Of a stretch of 64,000 bases of DNA, positions 52,443 through 59,433 are shown piece by piece. Position 1 is the stretch's first letter, and each line of letters starts with the position of its first letter. The translations under genes and the position numbers were made by a program. The DNA is from Sphingomonas immobilis. Its GTDB lineage: Bacteria; Pseudomonadota; Alphaproteobacteria; Sphingomonadales; Sphingomonadaceae. The notes under the pieces were generated by a model. It made no database searches. It worked only from the letters and a program-made list of their open reading frames with translations, and was not told where the DNA came from. The stretch lies in contig NZ_JAUQSZ010000018.1 in the NCBI RefSeq assembly GCF_030580995.1, forward strand, positions 30,329 to 94,328, written 5' to 3'.

Positions 52443-52854
52443 CGTCACCCCGGCCTTGAGCCGGGGCCCATGCTGCCGCACACGTGCCGGTATGAGGGAA
52501 GTGAGCCCATCCATCTACATCCTGGCGAGCGGCCATTACGGCACGCTCTACACCGGCGTGACCTCGAACCTGCTCGGTCGCATCATCCAGCACCGCGAAG
52601 GCACTTTCGACGGCTTCACCAAGAAACATGGGGTCAAGCGCCTCGTCTGGTTCGAGCTGGCCGACACGATGGAAGCTGCGATCCTCCGCGAGAAGCGGAT
52701 CAAGAAGTGGCTGCGCGAATGGAAGATCGCGTTGATCGAACGTGATAATCCGCAATGGGAAGATTTAGCGATCGGCCTTGGTTTGTCGCCGCTCGCCTGA
52801 GCCGCCGCGTTGCGTTCGCGGAAGCATGGGCCCCGGCTCAAGGCCGGGGTGACG
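52443..52854 (+). mobile_element. 412-bp GIY-YIG element with perfect 31-bp inverted ends
   Basis: Left end 52443-52473 starts CGTCACCCCGGCCTTGAGCC and its exact reverse complement closes the unit at 52824-52854; all 31 positions pair. The ends are themselves palindromic around CCGGC-CTTGA-GCCGG. A single ORF for a GIY-YIG nuclease fills the interior, and its start codon lies 19 bases inside the left end. The 108-bp unit at 24432-24539 shares the ends and the next inner 15-17 bases on both sides. Mobility is inferred from structure; no target duplication could be fixed. Confidence 0.65.
52492..52800 (+). CDS. Small GIY-YIG nuclease
   Basis: 102 residues from ATG 52492 (GTG 52501 is possible). 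The catalytic start is YILASGHYGTLYTGVTSN (GIY-YIG variant YIL...YTG), then the conserved Arg in LLGRIIQHREG, an ADTMEAAILREKRIKKWLRE helix with the metal-binding Glu, and NPQWEDLA at the end. This is the single-domain UvrC-N/YhbQ-like group, common in many copies in alphaproteobacteria. It nicks or cuts DNA; biological role open. It sits exactly between inverted repeats, so it may act on them. Confidence 0.85.
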   Translation: MREVSPSIYILASGHYGTLYTGVTSNLLGRIIQHREGTFDGFTKKHGVKRLVWFELADTMEAAILREKRIKKWLREWKIALIERDNPQWEDLAIGLGLSPLA

Positions 52855-52891
52855 AATGGGGGCAAACGTCCGCAACCGGGCGATTGCCGTC

Positions 52892-53000
52892 ACGCCGCCG
52901 GCAAAGCCGTCGGCCGGGTTCGGGCTGCGCGCCGACCCGCCGGCCGATTTTGGCGCTCGCGCTTGCGCGCGACCGGCAGCTTCGCGCCTGCGCCAAAATA
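52892..53000. repeat. Dispersed repeat, family C, copy 2
   Basis: Same-orientation partner of 51551-51655: CGCCGGCAAAGCCGTCGGCC then GGGTTCGGGCTGCGCGCCGA and CCCGCCGGCCGA, ending GCGCCTGCGCCAAAATAA. The two copies bracket the DUF983 gene and the GIY-YIG element, about 1.3 kb apart. The match is strong over the first ~55 bases and weaker after. Confidence 0.68.
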
Positions 53001-53718
53001 AATGGGGGCCGACATTGCTGTCGACCCCCTGTCGCCGCGCCTTGATCCGCTTGAGGCTGGTCCGAGGACCGGCATCCGCGCCTTCAGGTTTCGGCGGCCC
53101 GCTTCCGATCGCGTTGCTTGCGCAGCGCGATCATCCGCGATTTTGGCTTCCGGGAGGCCCGCGCGATGCCCTTGCGGACTTCAGCGTGATTGGTCTCACC
53201 TTCGACCGGCCCGGCCTTGGGGCAAGCCCCGCCGCCGTGCTTTCGACCCGATGTGTCGTTCCTCAAGCCACTCCCCGAAAGGCGCGACCTTCGATCCGGC
53301 CATCTGCGGCCAACGCCCCGTCTCTTCCCCGAAGGTCGATCCTGAACGCCCTGGACCGTCTTTCGCCGCCTGCGTCACATCGACCGCTCGCGCGCCCGAC
53401 ATGACCGGCCTTGCGACCGGCAAGTCCACCGTTGGTCGGCAGGGTTTCCTTGCGGCACCACAGCCTTCGTCGCGGTATAAGTCGCTGGTTTCTCGGTGGT
53501 TTCCCGCCTCGTTACCGGCTGCTTACAGTCATGAAGGTGTCATCGATCCCGAGTCGCGGGAAGCCGGATTCGTATGGCCTCAGCCTGTTGATACCGTGGA
53601 TAACGTGTACAACCTGCAACCCTCCGCGCGCCCGCCCGTTACGCATCCGACTTCACGCCGTAACGCGCCTTCGCCACGATCGCGCCGGTTCCGTTTCACC
53701 CACCAAGGAGATCACGCC
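53001..53718. other. 718-base region without a confident gene upstream of osmC
   Basis: Frames here are Arg/Pro-rich and give no recognisable domain, apart from one short basic ORF on the minus strand (53084-53266). Toward the right end the DNA becomes less GC-rich, with CGTGGATAA at 53595-53603 (one mismatch to the DnaA-box complement TGTGGATAA) inside TTGATACCGTGGATAACGTG. No cluster of such boxes is seen, so an origin is not supported. The osmC promoter is probably in 53500-53700. Confidence 0.5.
53084..53266 (-). CDS. Possible small basic protein
   Basis: 60 residues from TTG 53266, which has GGGGAG five bases upstream. The C-terminal half is strongly basic (HAEVRKGIARASRKPKSRMI, then KQRDRKRAAE), like a nucleic-acid-binding tail; the N-terminus is Gly-rich and carries one Cys. 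It stands alone in a repeat-rich gap. No family recognised. It may be a chance frame in GC-rich DNA. Confidence 0.35.
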   Translation of the reverse strand: MRNDTSGRKHGGGACPKAGPVEGETNHAEVRKGIARASRKPKSRMIALRKQRDRKRAAET

Positions 53719-54147
53719 ATGACCACTCGCACCGGCTCCGCGCGCTACGAAGGCTTCGGCAAGGACGGCAAGGGCCATGTCTCGACGCAGTCGGGCGTGC
53801 TCTCCGATTCGCCCTACGGCTTCAACACGCGCTTCGAAAACGAGCCCGGCACCAACCCGGAGGAGCTGATCGCCGCCGCGCACGCGAGCTGCTTCACGAT
53901 GGCGCTCAGCTTCGCGCTCGCCAAGGCGGGGTTCGCCGACGGTACGCTGGAGACGAGCGCCAAGGTGACGCTCGTCCAGGCCGATGGCGGCTTCAAGATC
54001 ACCAAGTCCGAGCTCGATCTGACCGCGACGATCGACGGGATCGATCCCGCGCAGTTCGAGGAGATCGCTGCCGACGCCAAGGCCAATTGCCCGGTATCTA
54101 AGGTGCTCAACGCCGAAATCTCCCTCACGCACCATTTGAACCCGTGA
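53719..54147 (+). CDS. osmC: OsmC-type peroxiredoxin
   Basis: 142 residues from ATG 53719, with AAGGAG upstream. The two redox cysteines are C58 in AHASCFTMAL and C124 in ANCPVSKVL, and FENEPGTNPEELIAAAHA is typical of the OsmC branch. It reduces organic hydroperoxides in the cytosol, drawing on lipoyl or other thiols. Longer upstream frames carry no conserved sequence and are rejected. No OhrR-type regulator lies beside it. Confidence 0.93.
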   Translation: MTTRTGSARYEGFGKDGKGHVSTQSGVLSDSPYGFNTRFENEPGTNPEELIAAAHASCFTMALSFALAKAGFADGTLETSAKVTLVQADGGFKITKSELDLTATIDGIDPAQFEEIAADAKANCPVSKVLNAEISLTHHLNP

Positions 54148-54248
54148 GCGGAAGGGACTATCGCACGCACGAAGCAGGGTCGTTTCGCGAACGAAATCTG
54201 CCGGGACGCCCCAACGGCGCCCGGTCCGACGAGAGAAGGATGACCATT

Positions 54249-54905
54249 ATGCGCACGCTGATCTGCGCCGCCCTTGGTGCGGCCGCCCTCCTGTCCGCCG
54301 TCCCCGCCACGGCGCAGGACGATTATCGCAACGGCCCCGACGTTCACCGCGACAATCGCGGCCTCCACGGCGACAACGGGATGTACGGCGACAAGTACGA
54401 CCGCCGCGATCCGCGCAACGACCCGCGCTTCAACGGCCGCACCAACAACGACGTGCGCGAGGCCTATCGCGACGAGATCGGCGATGCCGGGCCGAATTAC
54501 CGCAAGAGCCGGAACAGCTACGACAAGACCGACCGGAGCTGGGACAAGAGCGATCGCAGCTGGGACAAGACCGGGCGCGGCTGGCAGAGCTATCGCAATT
54601 ACGACTACAACCGCTACGCGCCGGGCCAGCGCGGCTATTATGCGGACCAATATTACCGCGACGGCAGCTATTACCAGCCGCGCCGCCTGGGCCGTGACGA
54701 CCGCATCTATCGCGGCAGCAACGGACGCTATTACTGCCGCCGCAACGACGGCACGACCGGCCTGATCGTCGGCGCGCTGGCGGGCGGGCTGCTGGGCAAC
54801 CGGTTGTCGAACGGGCGGTCGAGCACGCTCGGCACCCTGCTCGGCGCGGGCGGCGGTGCGGCGATCGGCAGCGCGATCGATCGCGGCCAGGCCACCTGCC
54901 GCTGA
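54249..54905 (+). CDS. Secreted Arg/Tyr-rich protein with glycine-zipper domain
   Basis: 218 residues from ATG 54249, with AGAAGG 9 bases upstream (ATG 54240 is too close to that site). Sec signal TLICAALGAAALLSAVPATAQ. The middle is rich in Asp, Arg, Tyr and Asn, with short repeats DKTDRSWDKSDRSWDKTGRG. The C-terminus is a glycine-zipper 2TM unit (LIVGALAGGLLGNRLSNGRS and LGAGGGAAIGSAID), as in 17-kDa surface antigens. It is probably an outer-membrane-linked envelope protein; function unknown. Two hairpins follow. Confidence 0.78.
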   Translation: MRTLICAALGAAALLSAVPATAQDDYRNGPDVHRDNRGLHGDNGMYGDKYDRRDPRNDPRFNGRTNNDVREAYRDEIGDAGPNYRKSRNSYDKTDRSWDKSDRSWDKTGRGWQSYRNYDYNRYAPGQRGYYADQYYRDGSYYQPRRLGRDDRIYRGSNGRYYCRRNDGTTGLIVGALAGGLLGNRLSNGRSSTLGTLLGAGGGAAIGSAIDRGQATCR

Positions 54906-54915
54906 GGCCTGTTTG

Positions 54916-54943
54916 GCGGTTTCAGCGAAAGGGCTGAAACCGC
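54916..54943 (+). terminator. Hairpin after the glycine-zipper gene
   Basis: Perfect 11-bp stem GCGGTTTCAGC (54916-54926) and GCTGAAACCGC (54933-54943) with a 6-base loop, ten bases after the stop. No T-run follows, but a second, much longer inverted repeat begins at the next base. The pair probably ends the transcript. Confidence 0.6.
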
Positions 54944-55029
54944 AGACGGCACCGGCCCGCTCCCCCACCCGGCCTCCCACAGCATATTCTGAATGGGAGG
55001 CCGAGTGGGGGAGCGGGCCGGTGCCGTCT
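54944..55029. repeat. Long inverted repeat, 36-bp arms
   Basis: Left arm 54944-54979 (starts AGACGGCACCGGCCCGCTCC) and right arm 54994-55029 (ends GCGGGCCGGTGCCGTCT) pair at 35 of 36 positions around a 14-base AT-rich loop. It separates two convergent genes and would fold very stably in RNA from either side. It could be a bidirectional terminator or a palindromic element end. Confidence 0.8.
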
Positions 55030-55036
55030 TAAGCGA

Positions 55037-55258
55037 TCAAATAAGCCCGCCGCCGAGGAACAGACGCACCGCGCAGAACACGATCAGCACGATGTTCAGG
55101 TTGCGCCCCGACTTGTGCGACGACAGCGCGCCCAGCACGATGCCGAACAGCGCCAGCGGGATGATCAGCCAGTTGAGCCAGCCGAGCAGCGGGATGAACC
55201 CGATCAGCGCGAGCAGAAAGACGACGACGCCGACGAGGATCGAGAGAATGTTCAGCAT
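55037..55258 (-). CDS. Small two-helix membrane protein, unidentified
   Basis: 73 residues made almost wholly of hydrophobic helices: ILSILVGVVVFLLALIGFIP, LNWLIIPLALFGIVLGAL and a third LNIVLIVFCAVRLFLGGG, linked by SSHKSGRN. Hence two or three spans of the inner membrane. It is the only gene leftward between the long inverted repeat and the next lipoprotein gene. No known family; its clean composition and ATG favour a real gene. Confidence 0.7.
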   Translation of the reverse strand: MLNILSILVGVVVFLLALIGFIPLLGWLNWLIIPLALFGIVLGALSSHKSGRNLNIVLIVFCAVRLFLGGGLI

Positions 55259-55396
55259 GACCCGATGATGGTGGGACGAACCGCCGCGTGCAAGCCGGTT
55301 AACCCGCGATTCGCGAATTAACCCTCAATCCGCATTCTCCCTTAACGCGCGATGCGGCATGCAGGCACGATGGCGCGCGTATCGAGGGAACGGATC

Positions 55397-56158
55397 ATGG
55401 GTCGCACAGGCTTGCGGGGGATCGTCGTCGCGGCGATCGCGCTGTCGGTCGCGGCGTGCGGCCCGCGCGCGGCGCAGGACGCCAATCTCGATTCGCTCGA
55501 CAACGAACTGGTCGACGCCGGCAGCGGCAACGCGGCCGATCCGGCGATGACGGCGGCGCTGCACGATCAGATCATGGTCGATCCCGCGCTGGCGGGAGCC
55601 GCCAACAAGGATACGGTGCGCCCGCCCGCCAAGCCCTATTCGGGCGCGCTCCCCGCAGACGGCGTCGCCGGCGGCGCGACCAGCAGCGCGAGCGCGGGCA
55701 CCGGCGAGACACTGAAGCACGCCCCCGCGCCGGGCGCCTGCCCGCAATGCGTGGCGGCGCGCGAATCGCTGACGCTGGGCGCGCTCGCCGCGCGGCAGAA
55801 GGACGGCCGCACCGCGAGCTGCGCCGCCGACATGCGCTATTCCGCGAGCTGGGCGAACCGCCTGCCCGCCGACGTGCCGCTCTATCCCGATGCCCGCGTG
55901 AGCGAAGCGGCGGGCAACGCCAGCGGCGCCTGCGCGCTGCGCGCGGTCAGCTTCTCCACCGCCGTGCCGATGCAGACGGTGCTCGACTGGTATTACACGC
56001 GCACCAGCAAGGCGGGCTATTCCGCCGAGCATCAGGCCGATGGCGCGGAGCATGTGCTGGGTGGCACGCGCGGCGACGGCGGCGCGTTCGCACTTTTCCT
56101 GACGAGCCGCCGCGATGGCGGCACGGATGTCGATCTGGTGGCGAACAACGGACGCTAG
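55397..56158 (+). CDS. Unidentified lipoprotein
   Basis: 253 residues from ATG 55397, with GAGGGA upstream. Lipobox VVAAIALSVAACGP. Residues 20-110 are low-complexity and Ala/Gly/Asp-rich; the C-terminal half looks folded, with Cys residues (CPQCVAARES, SCAADMRYS, GACALRAVS) that could form disulfides and an ending TVLDWYYTRTSKAGYSAEH. It is likely on the periplasmic face of a membrane. I do not recognise the family. A repeat-rich gap follows. Confidence 0.75.
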   Translation: MGRTGLRGIVVAAIALSVAACGPRAAQDANLDSLDNELVDAGSGNAADPAMTAALHDQIMVDPALAGAANKDTVRPPAKPYSGALPADGVAGGATSSASAGTGETLKHAPAPGACPQCVAARESLTLGALAARQKDGRTASCAADMRYSASWANRLPADVPLYPDARVSEAAGNASGACALRAVSFSTAVPMQTVLDWYYTRTSKAGYSAEHQADGAEHVLGGTRGDGGAFALFLTSRRDGGTDVDLVANNGR

Positions 56159-56170
56159 GCGACGAACAGC

Positions 56171-56343
56171 ACCGTTCGCCCTGAGCGAAGTCGAAGGGCA
56201 CCTCGTCACGTCTCCGAACCGCTCGTGTCGAGCGAAGTCGAGACACCCTGCACAACTGAAAGGCTTGTCCCTCGACTGCGCTCGGGACGAACGAAGTGAA
56301 AGCGCACGAACCCGGTGCTTCGACTTCGCTCAGCACGAACGGT
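56171..56343. repeat. Cluster of four GTCGAAG-type repeats, family B
   Basis: Four short units in alternating orientation fill the gap between the lipoprotein gene and crcB: 56171-56201 (CGTTCGCCCTGAGCGAAGTC), 56221-56246 (CGTGTCGAGCGAAGTCGAGA), 56265-56292 and 56314-56343 (inverted). The outer and inner pairs can form nested stems. The same family borders fumC at 61084-61165 and 62571-62655. Confidence 0.75.
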
Positions 56344-56398
56344 TTGAGTTTTGGCACCCGTGGTTCTCAATTCGTCCGATCCACGCTAGGGCGGCGCG

Positions 56399-56776
56399 AT
56401 GACACAATTCTTCCTCGTCCTGACGGGCGGCGCGATCGGTAGCGTCGGGCGGTGGCTGACGGGCCGCTGGATGCTCGCGCTGTTCGGCCCAAGCTATCCG
56501 GCCGGCACGCTCGCGGTGAACCTCGTCGGTGGCTTCTGCATGGGGCTGCTCGTCGGCATGCTCGCGCGGATCGGCGGCACGACCGACAACCTGCGCCTGT
56601 TCGTCGCGACCGGGCTGCTCGGCGGCTACACGACCTTCTCGGCCTTCTCGCTCGATACAGTGACGATGATCGAGCGCGGCGATATCGGCGCTGCGCTCGG
56701 CTATGTGCTTGCTTCGGTGATCGGATCGGTGCTGGCGCTGTTCGCGGGCCTCTATCTCGTCAGGGCCGTGGCATGA
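56399..56776 (+). CDS. crcB: Fluoride channel CrcB/Fluc
   Basis: 125 residues with four membrane helices. LTGGAIGSVGRWLTGRW and TLAVNLVGGFCMGLL hold the conserved Asn, and TTFSAFSLDT the Phe-box and central sodium-site region. Dimers of this protein export fluoride. No fluoride riboswitch-like leader was recognised before ATG 56399. Its stop overlaps the rluC start, beginning a chain of six overlapping genes. Confidence 0.94.
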   Translation: MTQFFLVLTGGAIGSVGRWLTGRWMLALFGPSYPAGTLAVNLVGGFCMGLLVGMLARIGGTTDNLRLFVATGLLGGYTTFSAFSLDTVTMIERGDIGAALGYVLASVIGSVLALFAGLYLVRAVA

Positions 56777-57954
56777 GCGAGCAGGACGTCCGCACCTTCA
56801 AGGTCGATGCCGATGACGACGGCATCCGGCTCGATCGCTGGTTCAAGCGGCACCAGCCCGACACCAGCTTCACGACGGTGGCGAAATGGGCGCGCACCGG
56901 CCAGCTTCGCGTCGACGGCGCGCGCGCAAAGCCGGGCGATCACATCAAGGCGGGGCAATCGATCCGCGTGCCGCCCGCCGAAGCCCTCAAGCCCGATGCG
57001 CCGAAGAAGCGCGAGCGCTTGGCCCTGAGCGACGACGAGATCGCCTTCGCGCGCGAACTCGTCATCCACAAGGATGCGCAGGCGATCGTCCTCAACAAGC
57101 CGCCCGGCCTCGCCACGCAGGGCGGGACCAAGACGACCGAGCATGTCGACGGCCTGCTCGACGCGCTGCAGGACGATTACGAGGGGCGGCCGAAGCTCGT
57201 CCACCGGCTCGACAAGGATACGTCGGGCGCGCTGCTGATCGCGCGCACCAGCCGCGCCGCCGCGTCGTTCGCCAAGTCGTTTTCGTCGCGCACCGCGCGG
57301 AAGGTCTATTGGGCGCTGGTGGTCGGCGTGCCCTCGATCGAGGACGGCATGATCGAGCTGCCGATCGGCAAGCAACCGGGATCGGGCGGCGAGAAGATGC
57401 ATGTCGACGAGGCGGAAGGCTCCCCCGCCCGCTCGCGCTACCGCGTGATCGAGATGGCGGGCACGACCTGCGCCTGGGTCGAGCTGATCCCCTATACCGG
57501 TCGCACGCATCAGCTCCGCGTTCACATGGCGGCGATCGGCCATCCCATCGTCGGCGACGGCAAATACGGCGGGCAGGCCGCGTTCCTGACCGGGGGCATC
57601 AGCCGCAAGATGCACCTCCATTCGCGGAGCTTGCGGATCGACCATCCCGATGGCGGCGTGGTCGACGTGAAGGCCGAGCTGCCGCGCCATTTCGCCGAGA
57701 GCCTGAAGCAGCTCGGCTTCGAGGAGATGCTCGGCGACACGATGCCGCTCGACAGCCCGCCGCCGCCGAGCAAGGCGGTGAAGAAGCAGCAGGCGAAGCA
57801 GCACGCCAAGACCGTGCGCAAGGAGCGCAAGGGCGAGCGGCGGTCGCGCGGCTCCACGCCGTCGAAGCCCGGTGCCAAGGCCGGGCCGAAGCCGGGTGCG
57901 AAGCCGCGGCCCAAGGCCCCTGCGAAACCGGGGCCGAAGCGGCCCGCGCGCTGA
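56773..57954 (+). CDS. rluC: RluA-family 23S rRNA pseudouridine synthase
   Basis: 393 residues from ATG 56773. An S4 RNA-binding domain (IRLDRWFKRHQPDTSFTTVA) precedes the synthase with the catalytic Asp in KLVHRLDKDTSGALLIA and the TGRTHQLRVHMA end. RluC-type enzymes modify 23S rRNA helices. The last ~65 residues are an unusual Lys/Pro/Gly tail (KPGAKAGPKPGAKPRPKAP), probably disordered and RNA-binding. It overlaps crcB by 4 bases and the next gene by one (TGATG). Confidence 0.92.
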   Translation: MSEQDVRTFKVDADDDGIRLDRWFKRHQPDTSFTTVAKWARTGQLRVDGARAKPGDHIKAGQSIRVPPAEALKPDAPKKRERLALSDDEIAFARELVIHKDAQAIVLNKPPGLATQGGTKTTEHVDGLLDALQDDYEGRPKLVHRLDKDTSGALLIARTSRAAASFAKSFSSRTARKVYWALVVGVPSIEDGMIELPIGKQPGSGGEKMHVDEAEGSPARSRYRVIEMAGTTCAWVELIPYTGRTHQLRVHMAAIGHPIVGDGKYGGQAAFLTGGISRKMHLHSRSLRIDHPDGGVVDVKAELPRHFAESLKQLGFEEMLGDTMPLDSPPPPSKAVKKQQAKQHAKTVRKERKGERRSRGSTPSKPGAKAGPKPGAKPRPKAPAKPGPKRPAR

Positions 57955-58553
57955 TGCATCCCAATACGTCGCTTCACTGGCAGGACCGCGACGCGATGCG
58001 CGCTTTCGTCGCCGAGCTGGCGTTCGGCGCGCTGTTCGCCGCCACGCCCGACGGGCCGCGCGTTGCGCATCTGCCGGTGGTGTGGCTCGACGATGCGACG
58101 CTCGGGCTGCACGTGGCGCGCGGCAACGGCATCACGCGGCATCTCGACGGGGCGACCGGGCTGTTCGTGGCGCAGGGGCCGGACGGCTATGTAAGCCCCG
58201 ACTGGTATGGGCTGGGCGATGGCGAAGTGCCGACCTGGAATTACGTAACGGTCGAGCTCGAAGGGCGGATGCGGAAGATGGAGCATGACGCGCTCGTCGC
58301 GCAAATCGAGCAATTGTCCGCCGAGCAGGAGGCGCGGCTGGCGCCCAAAGCGCCGTGGACGCGCGACAAGATGGATCCTTCCGCCTTCGAGAAGATGACG
58401 CGCGGCATCATCGGTTTCCGGCTGGAAGTGCAGGCGTGGCGCGGTACGCTGAAGCTCGGGCAGAACAAGCCGGAGGCCGTGCGGCTGGCGGCGGCGGACG
58501 GCGTCGAGGCATCGGGCCGCAAGGGCATTGCGCACTGGATGCGGAGCCTGTGA
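57954..58553 (+). CDS. PaiB-like FMN-binding protein
   Basis: 199 residues. The start MHPNTSLHWQDRDAMRAFVA, the strand RVAHLPVVWLDD, VSPDWYG and VPTWNYVTVELEG, and the late MTRGIIGFRLEVQ with KLGQNK are features of the PaiB/FMN-binding negative regulator family, a split-barrel flavin fold. Despite the name, DNA binding is not shown for most members; small-molecule oxidoreduction is likely. One-base overlap with rluC and four-base overlap (GTGA) with the next gene. Confidence 0.85.
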   Translation: MHPNTSLHWQDRDAMRAFVAELAFGALFAATPDGPRVAHLPVVWLDDATLGLHVARGNGITRHLDGATGLFVAQGPDGYVSPDWYGLGDGEVPTWNYVTVELEGRMRKMEHDALVAQIEQLSAEQEARLAPKAPWTRDKMDPSAFEKMTRGIIGFRLEVQAWRGTLKLGQNKPEAVRLAAADGVEASGRKGIAHWMRSL

Positions 58554-59212
58554 CCGCCCGCCTCGCTTTGTTCGATTGCGACGGCACGCTCGTCGACAGT
58601 CAGGCGAACATCTGCCGTTCTGTCGAGACGGCGTTCGCGCTACACGCGCTTGCCGCGCCGGGCCGCGACGCGATCCGGCGGATCGTCGGCCTGAGCCTCG
58701 TCGAGGCGATGGAGACGTTGCTGCCGGGGGCGGAGGCCGAGCAGCACCGGGCGCTCGCCGCCGACTACAAGGCCGCGTTCCAGCGCATGCGCGCGAGCGG
58801 CGCGATGGACGACGAGCCGCTGTTCGAGGGGATGGCCGAGGCGCTCGACGTGCTGGAGGCGGATGGCTGGCTGTTCGGCGTGGCGACGGGCAAGTCGGAC
58901 CGCGGCCTAGCCCATATCCTCGCGGCGCACGGGTTGACGCACCGCTTCCTGACGCTGCAGACCGCCGACCGCCATCCGAGCAAGCCGCATCCCTCGATGA
59001 TCGAGCAGGCGATGGCCGATGTCGGTGCCGTGCCCGAGACGACGGTGATGATCGGCGACACCAGCTACGACATGCTGATGGCGCGCGCGGCGGGGACGCG
59101 GGCGCTGGGCGTCGCCTGGGGCTATCATCCGCCTGCCGAGCTGCACGCGGCGGGCGCGCATGCTGTGGCGGACGAGGTGCAGGCCATCGCCGGGCTGATG
59201 GAGGCGAGATGA
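58550..59212 (+). CDS. gph: HAD-IA phosphatase, phosphoglycolate phosphatase-like
   Basis: 220 residues from GTG 58550, overlapping the upstream stop. Motif I LALFDCDGTLVDSQ, helical cap, motif II GVATGKSDRG, Lys in SKPHPSMIEQ and motif IV MIGDTSYDMLMARAAG. The arrangement is that of Gph-type phosphatases, which recycle 2-phosphoglycolate or related small phosphates. Symbol given by similarity; substrate not proven. The gene overlaps both neighbours. Confidence 0.88.
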   Translation: MTARLALFDCDGTLVDSQANICRSVETAFALHALAAPGRDAIRRIVGLSLVEAMETLLPGAEAEQHRALAADYKAAFQRMRASGAMDDEPLFEGMAEALDVLEADGWLFGVATGKSDRGLAHILAAHGLTHRFLTLQTADRHPSKPHPSMIEQAMADVGAVPETTVMIGDTSYDMLMARAAGTRALGVAWGYHPPAELHAAGAHAVADEVQAIAGLMEAR

Positions 59213-59433
59213 GCGACCGGAATGACACTCGGGCGACGCAGCGCTATTTCCTGATCGTGCTGGCGCGCATCGCCGCGGTGGCGGGCGCGATCCTCGGTGT
59301 CGTGCTGATCGCGCGCGCGGCAACGCTCGCGCCGAAGATCCTCGGCATCGCGATCGTGCTGTCGGCGCTGTACATGATGGCGGTGGTGCCGGCCGCGCTG
59401 GCGCACCGCTGGCGGACGCCGCCCGAACAATGA
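59209..59433 (+). CDS. Small two-helix membrane protein, unidentified
   Basis: 74 residues, polar ends and two helices (YFLIVLARIAAVAGAILGVV and ILGIAIVLSALYMMAVVPA). ATG 59209 and the stop at 59433 overlap the neighbouring genes by four bases each, which strongly supports translation. It precedes an F1-ATPase chaperone gene, so a link to membrane energy systems is possible. No family recognised. Confidence 0.75.
   Translation: MSDRNDTRATQRYFLIVLARIAAVAGAILGVVLIARAATLAPKILGIAIVLSALYMMAVVPAALAHRWRTPPEQ

Noticed and set aside
53586..53610. Chromosomal replication origin
   Set aside because: Only one DnaA-like box with a mismatch was found; there is no box cluster, AT-rich unwinding element or typical origin gene beside it.
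53002..53718. Long N-terminal extension of OsmC
   Set aside because: The extension is Pro/Arg/Ser-rich with no family match, while ATG 53719 has AAGGAG at the right distance and gives the normal length.
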